A DNA stretch of 64,000 bases from Rhododendron vialii (lineage: Eukaryota; Streptophyta; Magnoliopsida; Ericales; Ericaceae). The stretch covers positions 5,075,001-5,139,000 of the forward strand of contig NC_080561.1 of NCBI RefSeq assembly GCF_030253575.1. Direction: 5' to 3'. The notes under the pieces are model-generated. The model searched no databases and was not told the origin of the DNA. It saw nothing but the letters and a program-made list of their open reading frames with translations. Positions within the stretch are counted from its first letter, which is position 1. Each line of letters begins with the position of its first letter. Shown one piece after another: positions 11,550-23,385 of the stretch. A program made the position numbers and the translations under genes.

Positions 11550-11762
11550 AACAAAGAAATAGAATAACAATTCCTTAGTTTTTTTTGGATGGAATGACAA
11601 TTTCTTTACTAAGATGAATAGTGATTCCATTTGGAATCATCATACCATTATTCAATGGTGAACCAAACATTGAAATAAGTAAGTCATTAAAATGACTATT
11701 TCATTCCAACATTGATTCCATCCAACTAAACATACCCTACGTGCTTTAAAAAAAAGGGTGCT

Positions 11763-11830
11763 GCTAAATACAACTGCGAATTTACTACACGTAGCCAATT
11801 CATAAAAAGAAATTCGCAGTTGTATTTAGC
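11763..11830. repeat. Short perfect hairpin in the CAF1 promoter
   Basis: Two 21-bp perfectly complementary arms (11763-11783 and 11810-11830) surround a 26-nt loop. It resembles a minimal MITE. It lies about 250 bp upstream of the CAF1 start codon. Confidence 0.85.
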
Positions 11831-12027
11831 CGGACCAAAAAAAATACTCCTCAACTAATCCTAACTCACAAGCCGACAGATCCTGAGATACGACGACGTT
11901 TCAATGATGCCGTTGATATTTCCAACTACCTGCTTCCTACGAGGTTTTTTTTTATCCGCTTTCAGTGAAACAGTACACCATTTTCAGAGCTCACTTCATC
12001 CTCCCGCGAAATCCATGGATTGATCCA

Positions 12028-12036
12028 AAACCCTAA
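12028..12036 (+). promoter_or_regulatory. Telo-box in the CAF1 leader
   Basis: AAACCCTAA lies 45 bp upstream of the CAF1 ATG. Telo-boxes are common near the transcription start of plant genes for translation and organelle gene expression. Its function here is inferred from motif and position only. Confidence 0.55.
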
Positions 12037-12080
12037 TCTTTCAAACTTCTAATTCCATCAATTAAACAACAAATACACAA

Positions 12081-15000
12081 ATGGCGTTGAAGCCCCTAAT
12101 CCAGTTCCCAGTTTTCGCGCCGCCGAACCCACCCGGCCGCCGCCGCCCCGCCACCAAACTCCGCTTCTCGCGGTGGCAGAACCCCCTCACCACCACCAAC
12201 ACCGACAATTTCGTCCGCAAAAACGAGCGCGCCCGGATTTCGCAACTCGAAGACAAACCCGACAGTCGATTCAACTCCGCCCGCAGAATCGCCAGTAATC
12301 GCGACAATGCCACCAGCACCACCACTGAGGAGGCCTTCAAATCGACCGGAACGCAACCTACCCCCTCCGCCAACAAATCGAAGTACTCCCAAACCCGTTT
12401 GAACACCCACCCCGCTTTCCGCCGAATTTCCCAGGTTACTAGTTTCTTTCTTTTTTTCTACAGTATTTTGTTTTCTCAACGGCCAGGTGTTCGGACCAGC
12501 TTACACCCAGCTTGACTATTCCCCTGCACGGTTCGGTCAAAGAAAGACCATCCATGCCGGAAGTAGGGGATTCACAAGAGTTTTCTCCACCGCGGCCTGA
12601 CCCAAGAGGTTGCCAAGTTTCGAACTATTATGCGCACCTCGACTATTAGTTTCTTTTTCTTTTATGGTTTTTGAATGGTTAGTTTAAGGTTAGCTACTGG
12701 TATGATCAATTTCTACAAAACCCATAGAAAATACCCACCTTGCTTATGGCCGAATTTTGAAGGTTATTCGATTTCTTCTTCTTCTTCTTCTTCTTCTTCT
12801 TCTTTTTTACAAATTTTTAGGCTTATGGTATGCTCAATCCATGGGTTGATCAGTGACGATATGCCCTAAGTTTGGATTTTGTTGTTGGGTAAATGAGATT
12901 TCCATTCAAAGAGCAAAACTTCTTTGTTTGGAACATAGGGAAAAGGAGGGAAGTTTTAGAAAAATTTCCTTATTCTCGTTTGGTTTGACAGAGTAAGTGA
13001 AGAGAAAATACCAAAATCGAGTGCTAAAGTACAGTTCTCTGCTCTTCTCTCTCCAATAAACTAGAATTTACAGTCCCTTTGGATTGAGAGAAAGTGTGGG
13101 AGAAGAAGAGGGAGGAGGATAAATGAAGAGAAAGGACGAGTAATGTAGAAAAAAGAAGGCTTTTTATTTGTCCAAATTTTGTTTCTTGCCGTATCTCATC
13201 AAGATCCTTTCTTTTCTATCCCTTTCTCACAATCAAAAGGCTTTGAATTTTTGTTTTTGTTTTTTGATTAGTCCCCATTTTGTTTATGGTTAGGCTTTTG
13301 ATATGCTCAATCCATGTGTTGATCAGTGACTCTATGCCATAAAATTTGGATATTTTTTTCCGGGTAAATGGACTTTCATTGAAAGAGCAGATTTACAAAG
13401 AATCAAGGGGAAGTATACATTCCAATAAACTTTCTATGGGAGAAGAAAGGGAGGAGAATAAATGATGAGAAATGAAGGAAAAAAAAGAAAATTTTGTAGT
13501 GGTCCATTTTCGTTTCTCACTAAATCTCATCAGAATCCTTTCTTTTCTCTCTTTCAAGAAGAAAAATCAAAATTTGAGATATGCTGAATAATATAAGAAA
13601 AATCTTCTTGCTGTTCGAAGGCTGTCAGAGTACCCACCGATGCTGAGAAGACTGGCACGGCTGTGAAACTCTCAGATGACGGTGTTTCGTACATTCTTCC
13701 TGATGCTCCATTTGCATATCAACATAGTTACACCGAGACACCAAAGGTGAAGCCATTAAAGGTGCGTGAGCCTCCGGTGGCGCCGTTTGGGCCGAGCACG
13801 ATGCCGCGACCGTGGACAGGGCAGAAGCCACTGCCGTCTGGAAAGAAGCGGGATTTTGATTCGTTTCGGCTGCCGCCGGTGGGGAAAAAGGGGGTGAAGC
13901 CGGTGCAGGCACCGGGTCCTTTCTTGCCAGGGTCGGGTCCCAAGTATGTGAGGTCGAGGGAGGAGGTGTTGGGGGAGCCGCTGACGAAGGAGGAAGTTGC
14001 GGAGATGGTGATGAGTTGTAAGAAAACCAGGCGGCAATTGAACATGGGTATGCTCTATTATATCATTGAGTATTGTGGGGTATTTTCTTGGAGTACTGCT
14101 ATTGGTACCGACGGTACTGTAGGGAAAATGTACCGACGGCCATCGGACAGCCGTCTCCGGCCACCGGACGGCCGATCTGAGCCGTCCAAAAATTTTAAAA
14201 AACAAAACCGAGTGGGCCTACGCGAGAATCAATGGCATCCGAGGTGTGTAGGGTACTTGATCCGAGCACCCCTTTTTCGTCTATATATGTATATACGTGT
14301 ATATACACGAAAAAGGGGTGCTTGGATCAAGTACCCTACACACCTCGGATGCCATTGATTCTCACGTAGGCCTACTCGGTTTTATTTTTTAAAATTTTTG
14401 GACGGCTCGGATCGGCCGTCTGGTGGCCGGAGACGGCTGTCCGGTGGCCGTCGGTACATTTTCCCTATGGTACCGTCGGTACCAATAGGATTTTTGATTT
14501 TCTTGGTTGTGTTAGGCCACATTCAGCATTTAGTTAAATTTAAGTGAAAGTTTGAGTAAAGATGCTTGAAACACTCAAGTAGATCTAAGCATAAGTGTGA
14601 TTAAAAGATTTATTATGTGAATTGTTTAAAATGACTTTTGTTGCTTGATTTGAGTGAAATTCAATTTGATGTAGGTTTGAGTTGAAGAGTGGAGAGAGTT
14701 TTAACTTTTAAAGGATTTTTACTCCCATTTGAATCTGATGGGAGATTTTCGCAAGGGCTGGGGAAGGTTTTATAGATTTCAGTTTATGGGTTTAGACGCA
14801 TAGTGGATGCCATGTGGTTTGTAGTTGGTAAAGTGTGAAAATGGTAATGCCTTGGTATGTTGATACTGCTTTGATTCGTATGCAATTTCTATTGATTTTT
14901 GAAGTAATCTCTGAATTGTACACTTTGCATATGGATTTGCTACAATTGCGGACTTTTGTTCCAAAAAAAATTACAGGTTAATATAGTGACTAGCTGCTAT

Positions 15001-18000
15001 GCAATGTATACTCAATGTGAACTTCTTGTGTAGTGGTGGATTTTAAAATGGGCATGCGTTGGCTACTGATGCATGAATTGTATAACTCGAATGTGCAATC
15101 TCACCGATTCTGATATATTTTATGATAGAACCAATGACTTTATCAGCTATTGTAATGGGGAGGGATAAAATATAGATACACTCTTATTAACCAATGTTCC
15201 GGTTGGTGTTACTGGTTTCAGTTTATGGGTTTAGTGTAATGCATGTGGTTTTTAAAAGTTCAGGATGGAAATTCCTTAGTTTATCTGTTGTGTTCTTATT
15301 CCGATGTCATTTGCATTTATGTAATGAATAGTCTCCGTGAATTGTAGAGCTTGAATGTGGCTACTCATTTATTTATGACATATTTTATCTAACAAACAAG
15401 TGGTTTTATCTGTTACTGCAATGAGTAATCAGTGTCTTTGTAAGAATTGCATATGAGTTTGCTACAATCAAGGATTATTTTTCCAGAAATGTTTTGTTGC
15501 AGGGCTTAATATAGTGGGTAGCTGCTGTGGAATTTGTATTTAATGCAAACTGAATGAGTCGTGGAGCATTAATCTTGGGTTTTCTTTACAGGTAGAGATG
15601 GCTTGACACACAACATGTTGGATAACATTCATGATCTTTGGAAGAGAAAGAGGGTGTGCAAGATAAAATGCAAAGGGGTCTGTACAGTTGACATGGACAA
15701 TGTGCGGCGACAATTAGAGGTTGGTCTTTCCAATTTGAACTGGGCTTTTTTGTTCTTTACAATTAGAAAGGGCCCTTTTTCCCGGAAAATTAGAATTACA
15801 TACTTTGCCCTAGTTTAAGGGGCTCCTAACCTGCTTATGTGGTTGATGCAGTATAAGTAGTTTCCTTTGCTGGCAAAAGAAATAGAAGCGTATTGTCAAA
15901 GATGCTGAGTTGGGCACACCATGCCTAATCAAATAAGAGAAAAAACACAAGGACAATTAAATGACTGATGGCTCGAACAAACCAAACAAAAGCCAAAAAT
16001 CTATCGAATCCTTCTTCTAAAGCATTCATGCATTTGCCATTTTTACTTGACTTGCTTTCTCAGCATCTGACAATGATTTCCGTTCATCTCCTCTGGCTTT
16101 ACCCAGTGTTGCAGCTGACATAATTTTCCAGATGCATATTTTTGAATTGCCTTCTAAATTTGTCCATGAAAGAACACCTACTTGCTTCGTAGGAACGGTC
16201 CCTCTTCTGGAATAAGACTTTTCACCACATTTCCCCACTAATAGCCGATGCCCCTACTTCTAATATAGTCTTGTTGTTTGGAGAAGTAATCGATTCTTGC
16301 ATCAATTTTTTTTATTTGTTTGTAGTTCAAGATGAAAAATCTCTGTTTTCCAAAAATCTTTTGTGCAGGAGAAAACAGGAGGGAAAATCATATATAGCAG
16401 AGGAGGGATAATATACCTGTTTCGTGGTAGAAATTACAACTATAAAACTCGGCCACTCTTTCCTCTTATGTTGTGGAAACCAGCTACTCCTGTATATCCG
16501 AGGTTGATTCAGAGAGCCCCAGAGGGCCTCACAGTGGAAGAAGCCAGTGAAATGCGCACTAAGGGCCTCAAATTAATACCAATATGCAAGCTTGGTATGG
16601 TTACCTATATTCCTCTAAATTCATGTACATGAAGAGATGAAACTTTTTTCCAGATTATCCCAGAACTATCCTCCTCATCCGGAGTTCTGTTTGTCTTATA
16701 GGGAAAAACGGTGTTTATTGTAACCTAGTAAAAAATGTCAAAGAGGCATTTGAAGCATGTGAGTTGGTGCGAATTAATTGTCAAGGGATGAATGCAAGTG
16801 ACTACCGAAAAATAGGTGCCAAGCTCAAGGTATGGTAAAGATGTAGATGTAAATGTGCGACTCTCAGTTTATTTGTCATATCACAATGTTTGTATCAACT
16901 GCTTTCTTAATTGCAGGATCTTGTTCCTTGTGTGCTAATCTCATTTGAACGTGAGCACATACTCATGTGGAGAGGAAGATACTGGAAGTCATCCCTCCCA
17001 AAACTGGTCGACGATTCTGAGGCTAAGAATTCAGAAGCTGATGGTCAAATTTCCCTCACATCACATTTAGAAGGCCAAGTGGTAACTTCATTGTCTATTC
17101 CGAAGCAAGAAGTGCTTAGAAGTCTCCAAACATTTAGTCCAAGCAACTCTTCCGCTTCTAATGAAGATAGGAAGGTGGTGGGAGGTGAAGGTACAAGCAC
17201 AAAGGCCAAGGATAATTTACCTCTATTAAATGGTGCATCGTCTCTAGTTTCTGGTTCAGTTTTAATCACATCTGATGCTTGTCAGAATTCAGAAACTGAT
17301 GATGCAATTTATCTCACACCACCTTTCGAAGGCCAAGCGGTAACTGCATCACCTATTGCACAATCAGATAGACTTATGGGTATTGCTGAGGGTACAAACA
17401 TAGAGTCTGAGAATCATATAGCTCAAGCAAATGATACGTCGTCTCTAGTTGATCGTTCAGGTTCAAACACAATGGAGGTTTATGGAAGTAAAACCCCATC
17501 AATACTTGACAGCCATGATGATGACGCTTCTGAAGGTTCAACTGAAAGTCATGGAAGCATAACTGTCTTGCATTCTATTGACTCCCGTAATGATGAGGCA
17601 ACTGCCATGTCATTGGGAGAAACCATCAGCCTTGAGACTGTCATCGATGCAGGAAATTTGGAAAAGCCTTTGTCTCTGGTTCCTCCAACATTCAATGAAC
17701 TTCAATATTCGCCAGAAATGTTGCAAAATCACAATGACCCGACAAAGTTGAGTTCACCTTGGACAGAGGGAGTTATAGCCCTCTGGAAGGAGGCTATTGA
17801 GGGTGGGATGGCAGCAGTTCTGGATGATTCTAGTCTTGATGCCGATATTGTTTATAAGAGAGCAGTTGCTCTTACCCAATCTGCTCCACCGGGGCCTGTT
17901 TTTAGGACCCGACGTAGGAAGGTGGAAGTTCAGAAAATGGAGGAGCCAAAAACTGAAGATTTGGAGGTTAAGGAAGTAGTGATGGTTTCACAGAAGGAAG

Positions 18001-18107
18001 GAAGTGAGAGGAAGAGGTCCATAAATCGAAGACGGAAGGGTATAAGAGAGGATTGTCTTCCAAAGGGCAGCCTTGGAGTAGATGAACTTGCTAAGCTACT
18101 AGCTTAA
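12081..18107 (+). CDS. CAF1: CRS2-associated factor 1 (CAF1)-like chloroplast splicing factor
   Basis: Two-CRM-domain RNA-binding protein expected to work with CRS2 in splicing chloroplast group II introns. Exons: 12081-12434, 13621-14047, 15592-15719, 16369-16594, 16702-16829 and 16917-18107; every junction is GT..AG and lengths sum to 2454 nt, giving 817 residues. Residues 1-60 are rich in Pro, Arg, Ser and Thr, as in a plastid transit peptide. A conserved CAF region follows with [54 protein letters not shown]1 is at about 235-331 ([38 protein letters not shown]). CRM2 is at about 353-449 ([42 protein letters not shown]). The Ser/Thr/acidic tail contains an internal duplication (about 457-607), which helps explain a length above the roughly 700 of Arabidopsis CAF1. 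It ends VDELAKLLA as in CAF1. Convergent with the sugar transporter. Confidence 0.95.
12484..12650 (-). mobile_element. Au-like SINE fragment in CAF1 intron 1
   Basis: Antisense copy of the SINE 3' region (GTTCGGACCAGCTT, CTTGACTATTCCCC, CACCTCGACTATT). Related pieces lie at 4365-4460 and 22216-22290. It starts about 50 bp after the exon 1 donor. Confidence 0.5.
12700..13560. repeat. Imperfect tandem duplication within CAF1 intron 1
   Basis: 12700-13215 and 13240-13560 share, in the same order, TATGCTCAATCCATG, TTGATCAGTGAC, GGGTAAATG..ATT.A.AGAGCA, GGGAGAAGAA and TCTCATCA.GATCCTTTCTTTTCT. The copies have diverged by substitutions and indels. A (TTC)n tract (12773-12805) lies in the first copy. 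Confidence 0.75.
14099..14488. mobile_element. Long near-perfect foldback MITE in CAF1 intron 2
   Basis: About 390 bp. It starts CTATTGGTACCGACGG and ends with the reverse complement. The arms of about 190 bp are almost fully complementary to a small centre around 14283-14305 (TATATATG..ACGTGTATATACACG). It lies 50 bp downstream of the exon 2 donor and would form a very stable hairpin in the CAF1 pre-mRNA. Confidence 0.9.
14765..15560. repeat. Imperfect tandem duplication within CAF1 intron 2
   Basis: 14765-15050 and about 15205-15560 share TTTCAGTTTATGGGTTTAG, ATGTGGTTT, a T-rich/ACAGGxTTAATATAGTG segment and TAGCTGCT.TG.AAT. The second copy ends at the real exon 3 acceptor region, so the first copy carries a diverged duplicate of that acceptor-like tract near 14980. 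Confidence 0.7.
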
Positions 18108-18892
18108 TGACTTTCCTCAAACTTCACTGCTTCAGAGATGAATTCATCAGTGCCTTCTGTTGGTTTGACAGTCAAATTGGGAAGCTTCTATTGTGAGTAC
18201 GAGCAAGAACATCAATATAGCATACAACTGTCCAAGGGGAACAGGGTTTGAAAGCTAACCTAGGTGAATTTAGAACAAGTACCCAACAACTTGGGCTAGC
18301 CTGCGAGTTCACATTTGGAAGCTTCTGTTTCGCTTGTATATATACATTAGTCACTGCACCTAAATAATATTTGCTCATTTTTGTTAGTCTTTGTGTTGAT
18401 TGGCCAATTTTCTTAACCCTGCTTCAGTTTTTGATGCAGTAGCTGTTTGAAGTCTGGCAGATTGCATTAACATGAGAAGAGGGCAAAAAGAGTACGGAGT
18501 TGCTGGAAAAGGATTCCGAGTTATGGACAATGCATCGATTACATATGCACAATCCGTCTCATAGTTTTCGCCTTCTATAGAAAGTCAGTTATTTTTTTCT
18601 AATAAAAAAAAATACTTAAATGCTTCTTCGTACATCCTAATCTGGAACAATGTTGGTCCTTTCATCACTTCATCTATTTCTTATCCAGTAATAACAATCA
18701 AACAAGTAAACAACAGGAAACTCCCATGTTATGAACAATATCTGCACTTTGAATTCCCCGAAATGTTCAAAACGATGCGGAAAAGAAAAGCATTTCCCCA
18801 AGAATAAACTTGAACCGATACATTGAACATGTATTGAATATTTTTTCAAAGTAAATGAAAATGCTTCACCAAACTAGTTTTTGCCCAAGTTT
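18108..18892. other. Convergent intergenic region (CAF1 and STP14 3' ends)
   Basis: 785 bp between the stop codons of two genes facing each other. It must hold both 3' UTRs and polyadenylation regions. No other gene or repeat was recognised. Confidence 0.6.
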
Positions 18893-21797
18893 TCAGAGTT
18901 CCTGCCCAGGTTTCTCGTAATCATCACTGCAGACATATCTCTTCCAGAACCAGTGATTTTCAAACAAGAAATGTATCTCCTCTATTGGGACTTGTTTTGT
19001 TTCTGGCAAAAGGAAGAAGATGAAGGTGGCCATAATGACAATCAAGCCTGCAAACAGCAAGAAGATCCCGTATCTGAGGTGGCAGAGAGATGCAAGGAAA
19101 CACTGCGCTATCAGAGCAGTGAAGATCATATTGACGCAGACCACCATACTCTGCCCAGCTGATCTTGTCTCCAAGGGAAAAAGCTCGCTCGGGACTAACC
19201 ATCCCAGAGGACCCCATGACCTTCCATAAGCCAAGACGAATATGAAAATCACTATTACCAGGAAGACGCCAATCCCCTTTGGGAGCACGACTCCTTGTCC
19301 GAATTCAAGAGCCAAAGTCACCGCCACCGCCACCTGCAGCATATCAAACACTCGATGGTAAGTATTCAAACCAGTTGAACCTTCATTTAAGTTCTTAAAA
19401 AGTCAAAAGGTAATATATGAGTCAAAATTACAATAAAATGCCCGAAAGTTTCCCAGAAAAATGTGCAAGGTATTGTTTCTAGCCGCACTGCATTAATTCT
19501 GAATAAGGTCCATTCCATCATTTGACATTTTTCCGCATAGTTTTTCCAAGTATATGTACCACAAAAGTGTCTAGAACGAACTTCTGTGAGTATTTAAACC
19601 AGTAAGACGCTCGACTCAGATTATTTTTCAAGAAAAGTGTCCAGAGCATTGGCAAAAGCATGGTACGCATTTGGAATGGGGACAACATCATATCAGGATT
19701 AATGCAGTGCTGCCAAAAGTGAATTTTTTTTGAGATGGTATGCGACTTACATTGCAGATTATCATTTCAGCACTGGCTTCCAAGAAGAAAGCCCTTCTAC
19801 CGAATTTGTCAACTAGTGCCATTGATATCAATGTAGCCACAACCAGTGCCCCACTTGTGATGGTAGATGAATAAAGAGCCGCTCCTGAGCCGAACCCCAA
19901 GCTCTGGAATATCACTGGTGCATAGAAGAGAATGGAGTTGTTCCCAGTGAGCTGTTGGAAAGCAGGGATTCCCAGAGCTCCAATTATCAACTGAGGGCGA
20001 TTTTTCCGCTTGAGGAGGTTTCTGAATGGGTGTTTTATGGCCTGTGCGGCGTTGCTTGCATCAACTAGATCAGCGAATTCTGCATCCACATTCTTGGTAC
20101 CTCTCACTTTCTCCAACACTCGTCTACCTTCTTCTAATTTGCCTTGTTCTACAAGACTATTTGGGGTTTCTGGAAGGAAAAGTCCCCCAACAAACATAAA
20201 AGTTGCTGGGACTATGGCTAAACCGAGGGATAGTCTCCACCCCCATGGATGGATCTTATTGGTTCCGTAGTTGATGAAGTTTGCTATGAGAATCCCAAGG
20301 CATGTTGCTAGTTGAAATAGTTGGTTAACCGCTCCTCGGATTTTTGCCGGTGCCATTTCTGAAAGATACAAAGGAACTGCCTGTGTACAGAAATAAGAAA
20401 ACAGATCTAAATATCATGAAAAAGACGAAAGTTTGTCTGTGCATTTGTTTCTTTTCTGATTAAAGCTTACTTGGTTACCGAATCCAATCCCAAAACCGAG
20501 GAGAATTCTACCAATGATCAGCATTGCAATGTTCTTTGCGAAAGCATTGACGATTCCTCCCATAAAGAAACTAACTGATCCGACAAGGATGCTAGCCCGC
20601 CTGCCTTTATTTCTGGTTACGTGTGAGGCTGCGAATGTTGAGACAAGGGCTGCAAAGTATAGAGAGGAAGTGAAAAGCGTGAGGACCTGGTTGTCGTATT
20701 TACAGTAATCCGTCTCTTTGAGATTCGCTTGCTTCCTTCTGTACACTTCTGGGAAGAATTCCTTCAAGAAATCATCCATGGAAGTCACTCCACCTGCAAA
20801 CAACGCGAAAAATTCAATTCCTTTTGTTGCTTTTCAAGTGTAAGGCTCTGTTTGGACCAGATCCCGAGTTATCATCAGAAATATAAATGATTGCATTTGT
20901 CAGTATTATTCAATGAGAACAATTTTGCAATTTAGGATTTTTTAGGATTTGAAATGTTGAATCCGAGTTTGCAGCCACATTTCACCTTTTTTTCACAGCA
21001 ATGAGTAAATATTCTGGATATTCTGAATCCCTTCCTTTAAATTGCTTAAATCTATTATCCAACATAATAGGAAAATAAGGCTCAAATGGTAAGCAAATAA
21101 TGGGAAAAAAAGTCATGCCAATTTGTAATCATGCTTGAAAAAAGAGGAATGGGACAAAAATTATGCTTTCTAAGTCAAAACTGGATGGCTTCGGAAATGA
21201 ACTTTCTTCTCGGACAACATGTCTTTTCCCATCTTCCCCATTTTCGCTGAAAACCTCAATCCAAACAAAGATGAAACATTTTTCTCGAAATCAAACTGCA
21301 AATTCCCATTAACCCATTGTTGGTATTGAACTATAACCCATATTTCTGTCGATATATATGTATAGTATCCACATCTGACCACGTTCCAAATCCCCAAAAC
21401 AATTTTACTCGCATGAATTCAGCATTCTAAAAGTCGGCCCCTAGGCCGATTAGTCCTTGCATAGACGCTTCCTAACGCCTAGGCAGCCAACTATTCAGCG
21501 CCTAGTTCCGCCAAGGCGCTCTTTTTTCGCCCGACCAATGCCTAGCGATTTTGGAACATTGCACGTAATCTATGTTTAAAACCACATAATTAACAGAATG
21601 ATCAGAAAAATGGCTGAACGCGATAGGGAAAACAGAGGAATGAAGGAAAACTCACCAGAAACGCCAAGATCATAACCAAAGAGAGAACCTCCTAAAGCAG
21701 CAACAACACAAGCAAATATGAAGTACCCAGTAATCCTATACTCATAAAGATGAGCCCTTTTCCCATCTCCCCCATCGCCAAACGCTGCGCCTGCCAT
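18893..21797 (-). CDS. STP14: Sugar/proton symporter, STP14-like
   Basis: Twelve-helix major facilitator sugar carrier of the plant STP family, expected in the plasma membrane; Arabidopsis STP14 is described as galactose-specific. Exons: 21656-21797, 20471-20793, 19751-20380 and 18893-19333; lengths 142, 323, 630 and 441 nt join in frame to give 511 residues against about 504 for STP14. ATG at 21797 ([10 protein letters not shown]) is preferred because it matches the family start; an in-frame upstream ATG would add seven residues. Signatures in order: [127 protein letters not shown] and [12 protein letters not shown]. The last-exon tail ([13 protein letters not shown]) is diverged. Assignment to STP14 rests on overall similarity recalled from memory. 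Confidence 0.93.
21430..21552. repeat. Dispersed repeat in STP14 intron 1
   Basis: A GC-rich block with repeated CGCCTAG/CCTAGGC words (CCCCTAGGCCGATTAGTCC, AACGCCTAGGCAG, GCGCCTAG, GCCTAGCGATTTTGG) inside an AT-rich intron. It resembles a repeat common in eudicot introns. Boundaries are approximate. Confidence 0.55.
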
Positions 21798-21858
21798 TGT
21801 TCTCCCTCCCTCCTCCAAAGGACCCTCTGTTTTTCTATTGGGATCTTTCTCTCACCTT

Positions 21859-21861
<3 letters not shown>

Positions 21862-21922
<61 letters not shown>

Positions 21923-21924
21923 TG
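21862..21924. repeat. (CT)22 then (GT)n tract, 5' of STP14
   Basis: On the gene strand this reads (AC)n followed by (GA)22 and ends about 65 bp upstream of the STP14 ATG, so it is probably in the leader or core promoter. GA tracts of this kind are bound by plant BPC/GAGA factors, but binding here is inference. Frames translated through it are artefacts. Confidence 0.9.
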
Positions 21925-22215
21925 TCTCTCCAACCTATATATTCACACGTATGATAAGTTGGATAACGACAACAACCAGAGCTTTTTTTTTTTTTTTTTT
22001 GATCCGAACGATCAGAGCTGTACAAAGAAATAATCCAATTGAAGCAGGTGGTAATTATATAGATATTCCATGGTCAGCTTTATTTATGGGGGAGATAAGC
22101 TTGACTAATCATGTCATGCATGAATCAGAGTTTGATTTTTGAGCAGAGTGAGATTTGTGAGCCGGGATAAGTTTGACTAATCATCATCCAATTGAAGCAA
22201 GTGATTTTTGTTCAC

Positions 22216-22290
22216 GGTCAGGAATGTCCCGATCAGTTAATGCATATCTTGACTATTCTCCTTCACGATCCAGGCTAGGCCACCTCGACT
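22216..22290 (-). mobile_element. Au-like SINE 3' fragment
   Basis: Antisense GTCCCGATCAGTTAATGC..CTTGACTATTCTCC..CACCTCGACT, related to 4365-4460 and 12484-12650. Truncated on both sides. Confidence 0.45.
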
Positions 22291-23030
22291 GAAATTCTTT
22301 GTTCACATTTGAATGGTTAGTTTAGATGGGCCCACCTTGTCCCGTGAGACTTGTGATTCAAGCCTTGTAATGCGTCAGTGCACTACGAGGCGCGTCACGG
22401 TGAAGTTCTTCGGGATATTATCATCACCATATGAATTATTTAATTAATAGAGTTTGCCGAGCACTTTCTTTCTACAAAAGAAATTAAATTAAACGGACCG
22501 TTTTCTAATCACATGATATAGATTTGTCTTGCAATTTTTTTTTTTGATCTTAGTACTAATCTTTCAGTATTTTAGAACATGTATTGTCCAATTTTGTACC
22601 CAAACCAATCATCAATATGATTTTTCGAAAATAAAAAAGTGTTCAAGGAACTCTATAAATTGGACCATGTAAAATGTTATGATGTACCTTGAATGCCTTA
22701 TCAAGTTACTCTATAACCTTTTAGTGCAATAATGCATTCCAATAACCCAAGTCTTATTTTATTGATGTAATAAATTAGAAAATAGAAGATGAAATTGACA
22801 GCCAAAGTAGCTGGGGGGGAATCAATTTGGGTCTGGTCAACAATGCTTAAAATATGGGTTTGGTTTTCTTCAATAATATAAAATACAAGAGTTTTTTTTT
22901 TAAAATTTTTGTTTGATTACTTCTTTTTGTCTTACTTACAACTCCAGATGTGCTGTATTTCAGATCCAACGGATTAGGTCCTCATCTTACCCTATATTTT
23001 AGGAGCACTTTGAGCACTTTGGGTATTGTG

Positions 23031-23192
23031 TTCAAATAACTTTGAATACATCAACTAATGATGCAGCTCTATTCGGGATCATGTAGTACAGCCGTGCAGG
23101 TAATCCACAGTATTCAAACAACTTTGATCACATCAACTAAAAATGCAACCGAATCCGGGATCATGTAGTACAACCGTGCACGTAAATCACGG
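23031..23192. repeat. 82-bp tandem duplication
   Basis: 23031-23112 and 23113-23192 both run TTCAAA.AACTTTGA..ACATCAACTAA..ATGCA..TTC/TCC GGGATCATGTAGTACA.CCGTGCA. They differ at about a dozen positions. No coding reading. Confidence 0.85.
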
Positions 23193-23385
23193 ATTTAGAA
23201 TAATAGAAAAAGAAGATCGAGTTTTACTAACCCTTGTTTCACTCCCCGCCGCTCCTTAATTTTGCCCTCCTACAATTGTTGCTCCGCCTCTCATTTGTGG
23301 ATGCTGAAATTTAGCTTAAAAAGATAGAGTGAAAAAACAACTTCAACCGCCACCCAGTTTGGATAAGATTAACCTTTTGTTTGAA

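Larger units (their letters stand above)
9737..11738. mobile_element. Putative non-autonomous DNA transposon, about 2 kb
   Basis: The left end AGGGTGCGTTTGGTTGG and right end (antisense AGGGTATGTTTAGTTGG) are inverted termini that stay similar for about 35 bp, including GGATGGAAT. The interior has a (TA)n tract, a 21-bp minisatellite and no transposase domain. Small internal frames (about 10259-10625) have no recognisable fold. A target duplication was not clear, so the superfamily is left open. Confidence 0.6.

Noticed and set aside
13728-14205. Minus-strand frames of 105 and 149 residues over CAF1 exon 2
   Set aside because: These are antisense shadows of the GC-rich CAF1 coding exon.
21750-22142. 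Plus-strand frames across 21750-22142
   Set aside because: They read through the (CT)n(GT)n tract opposite the STP14 first exon.
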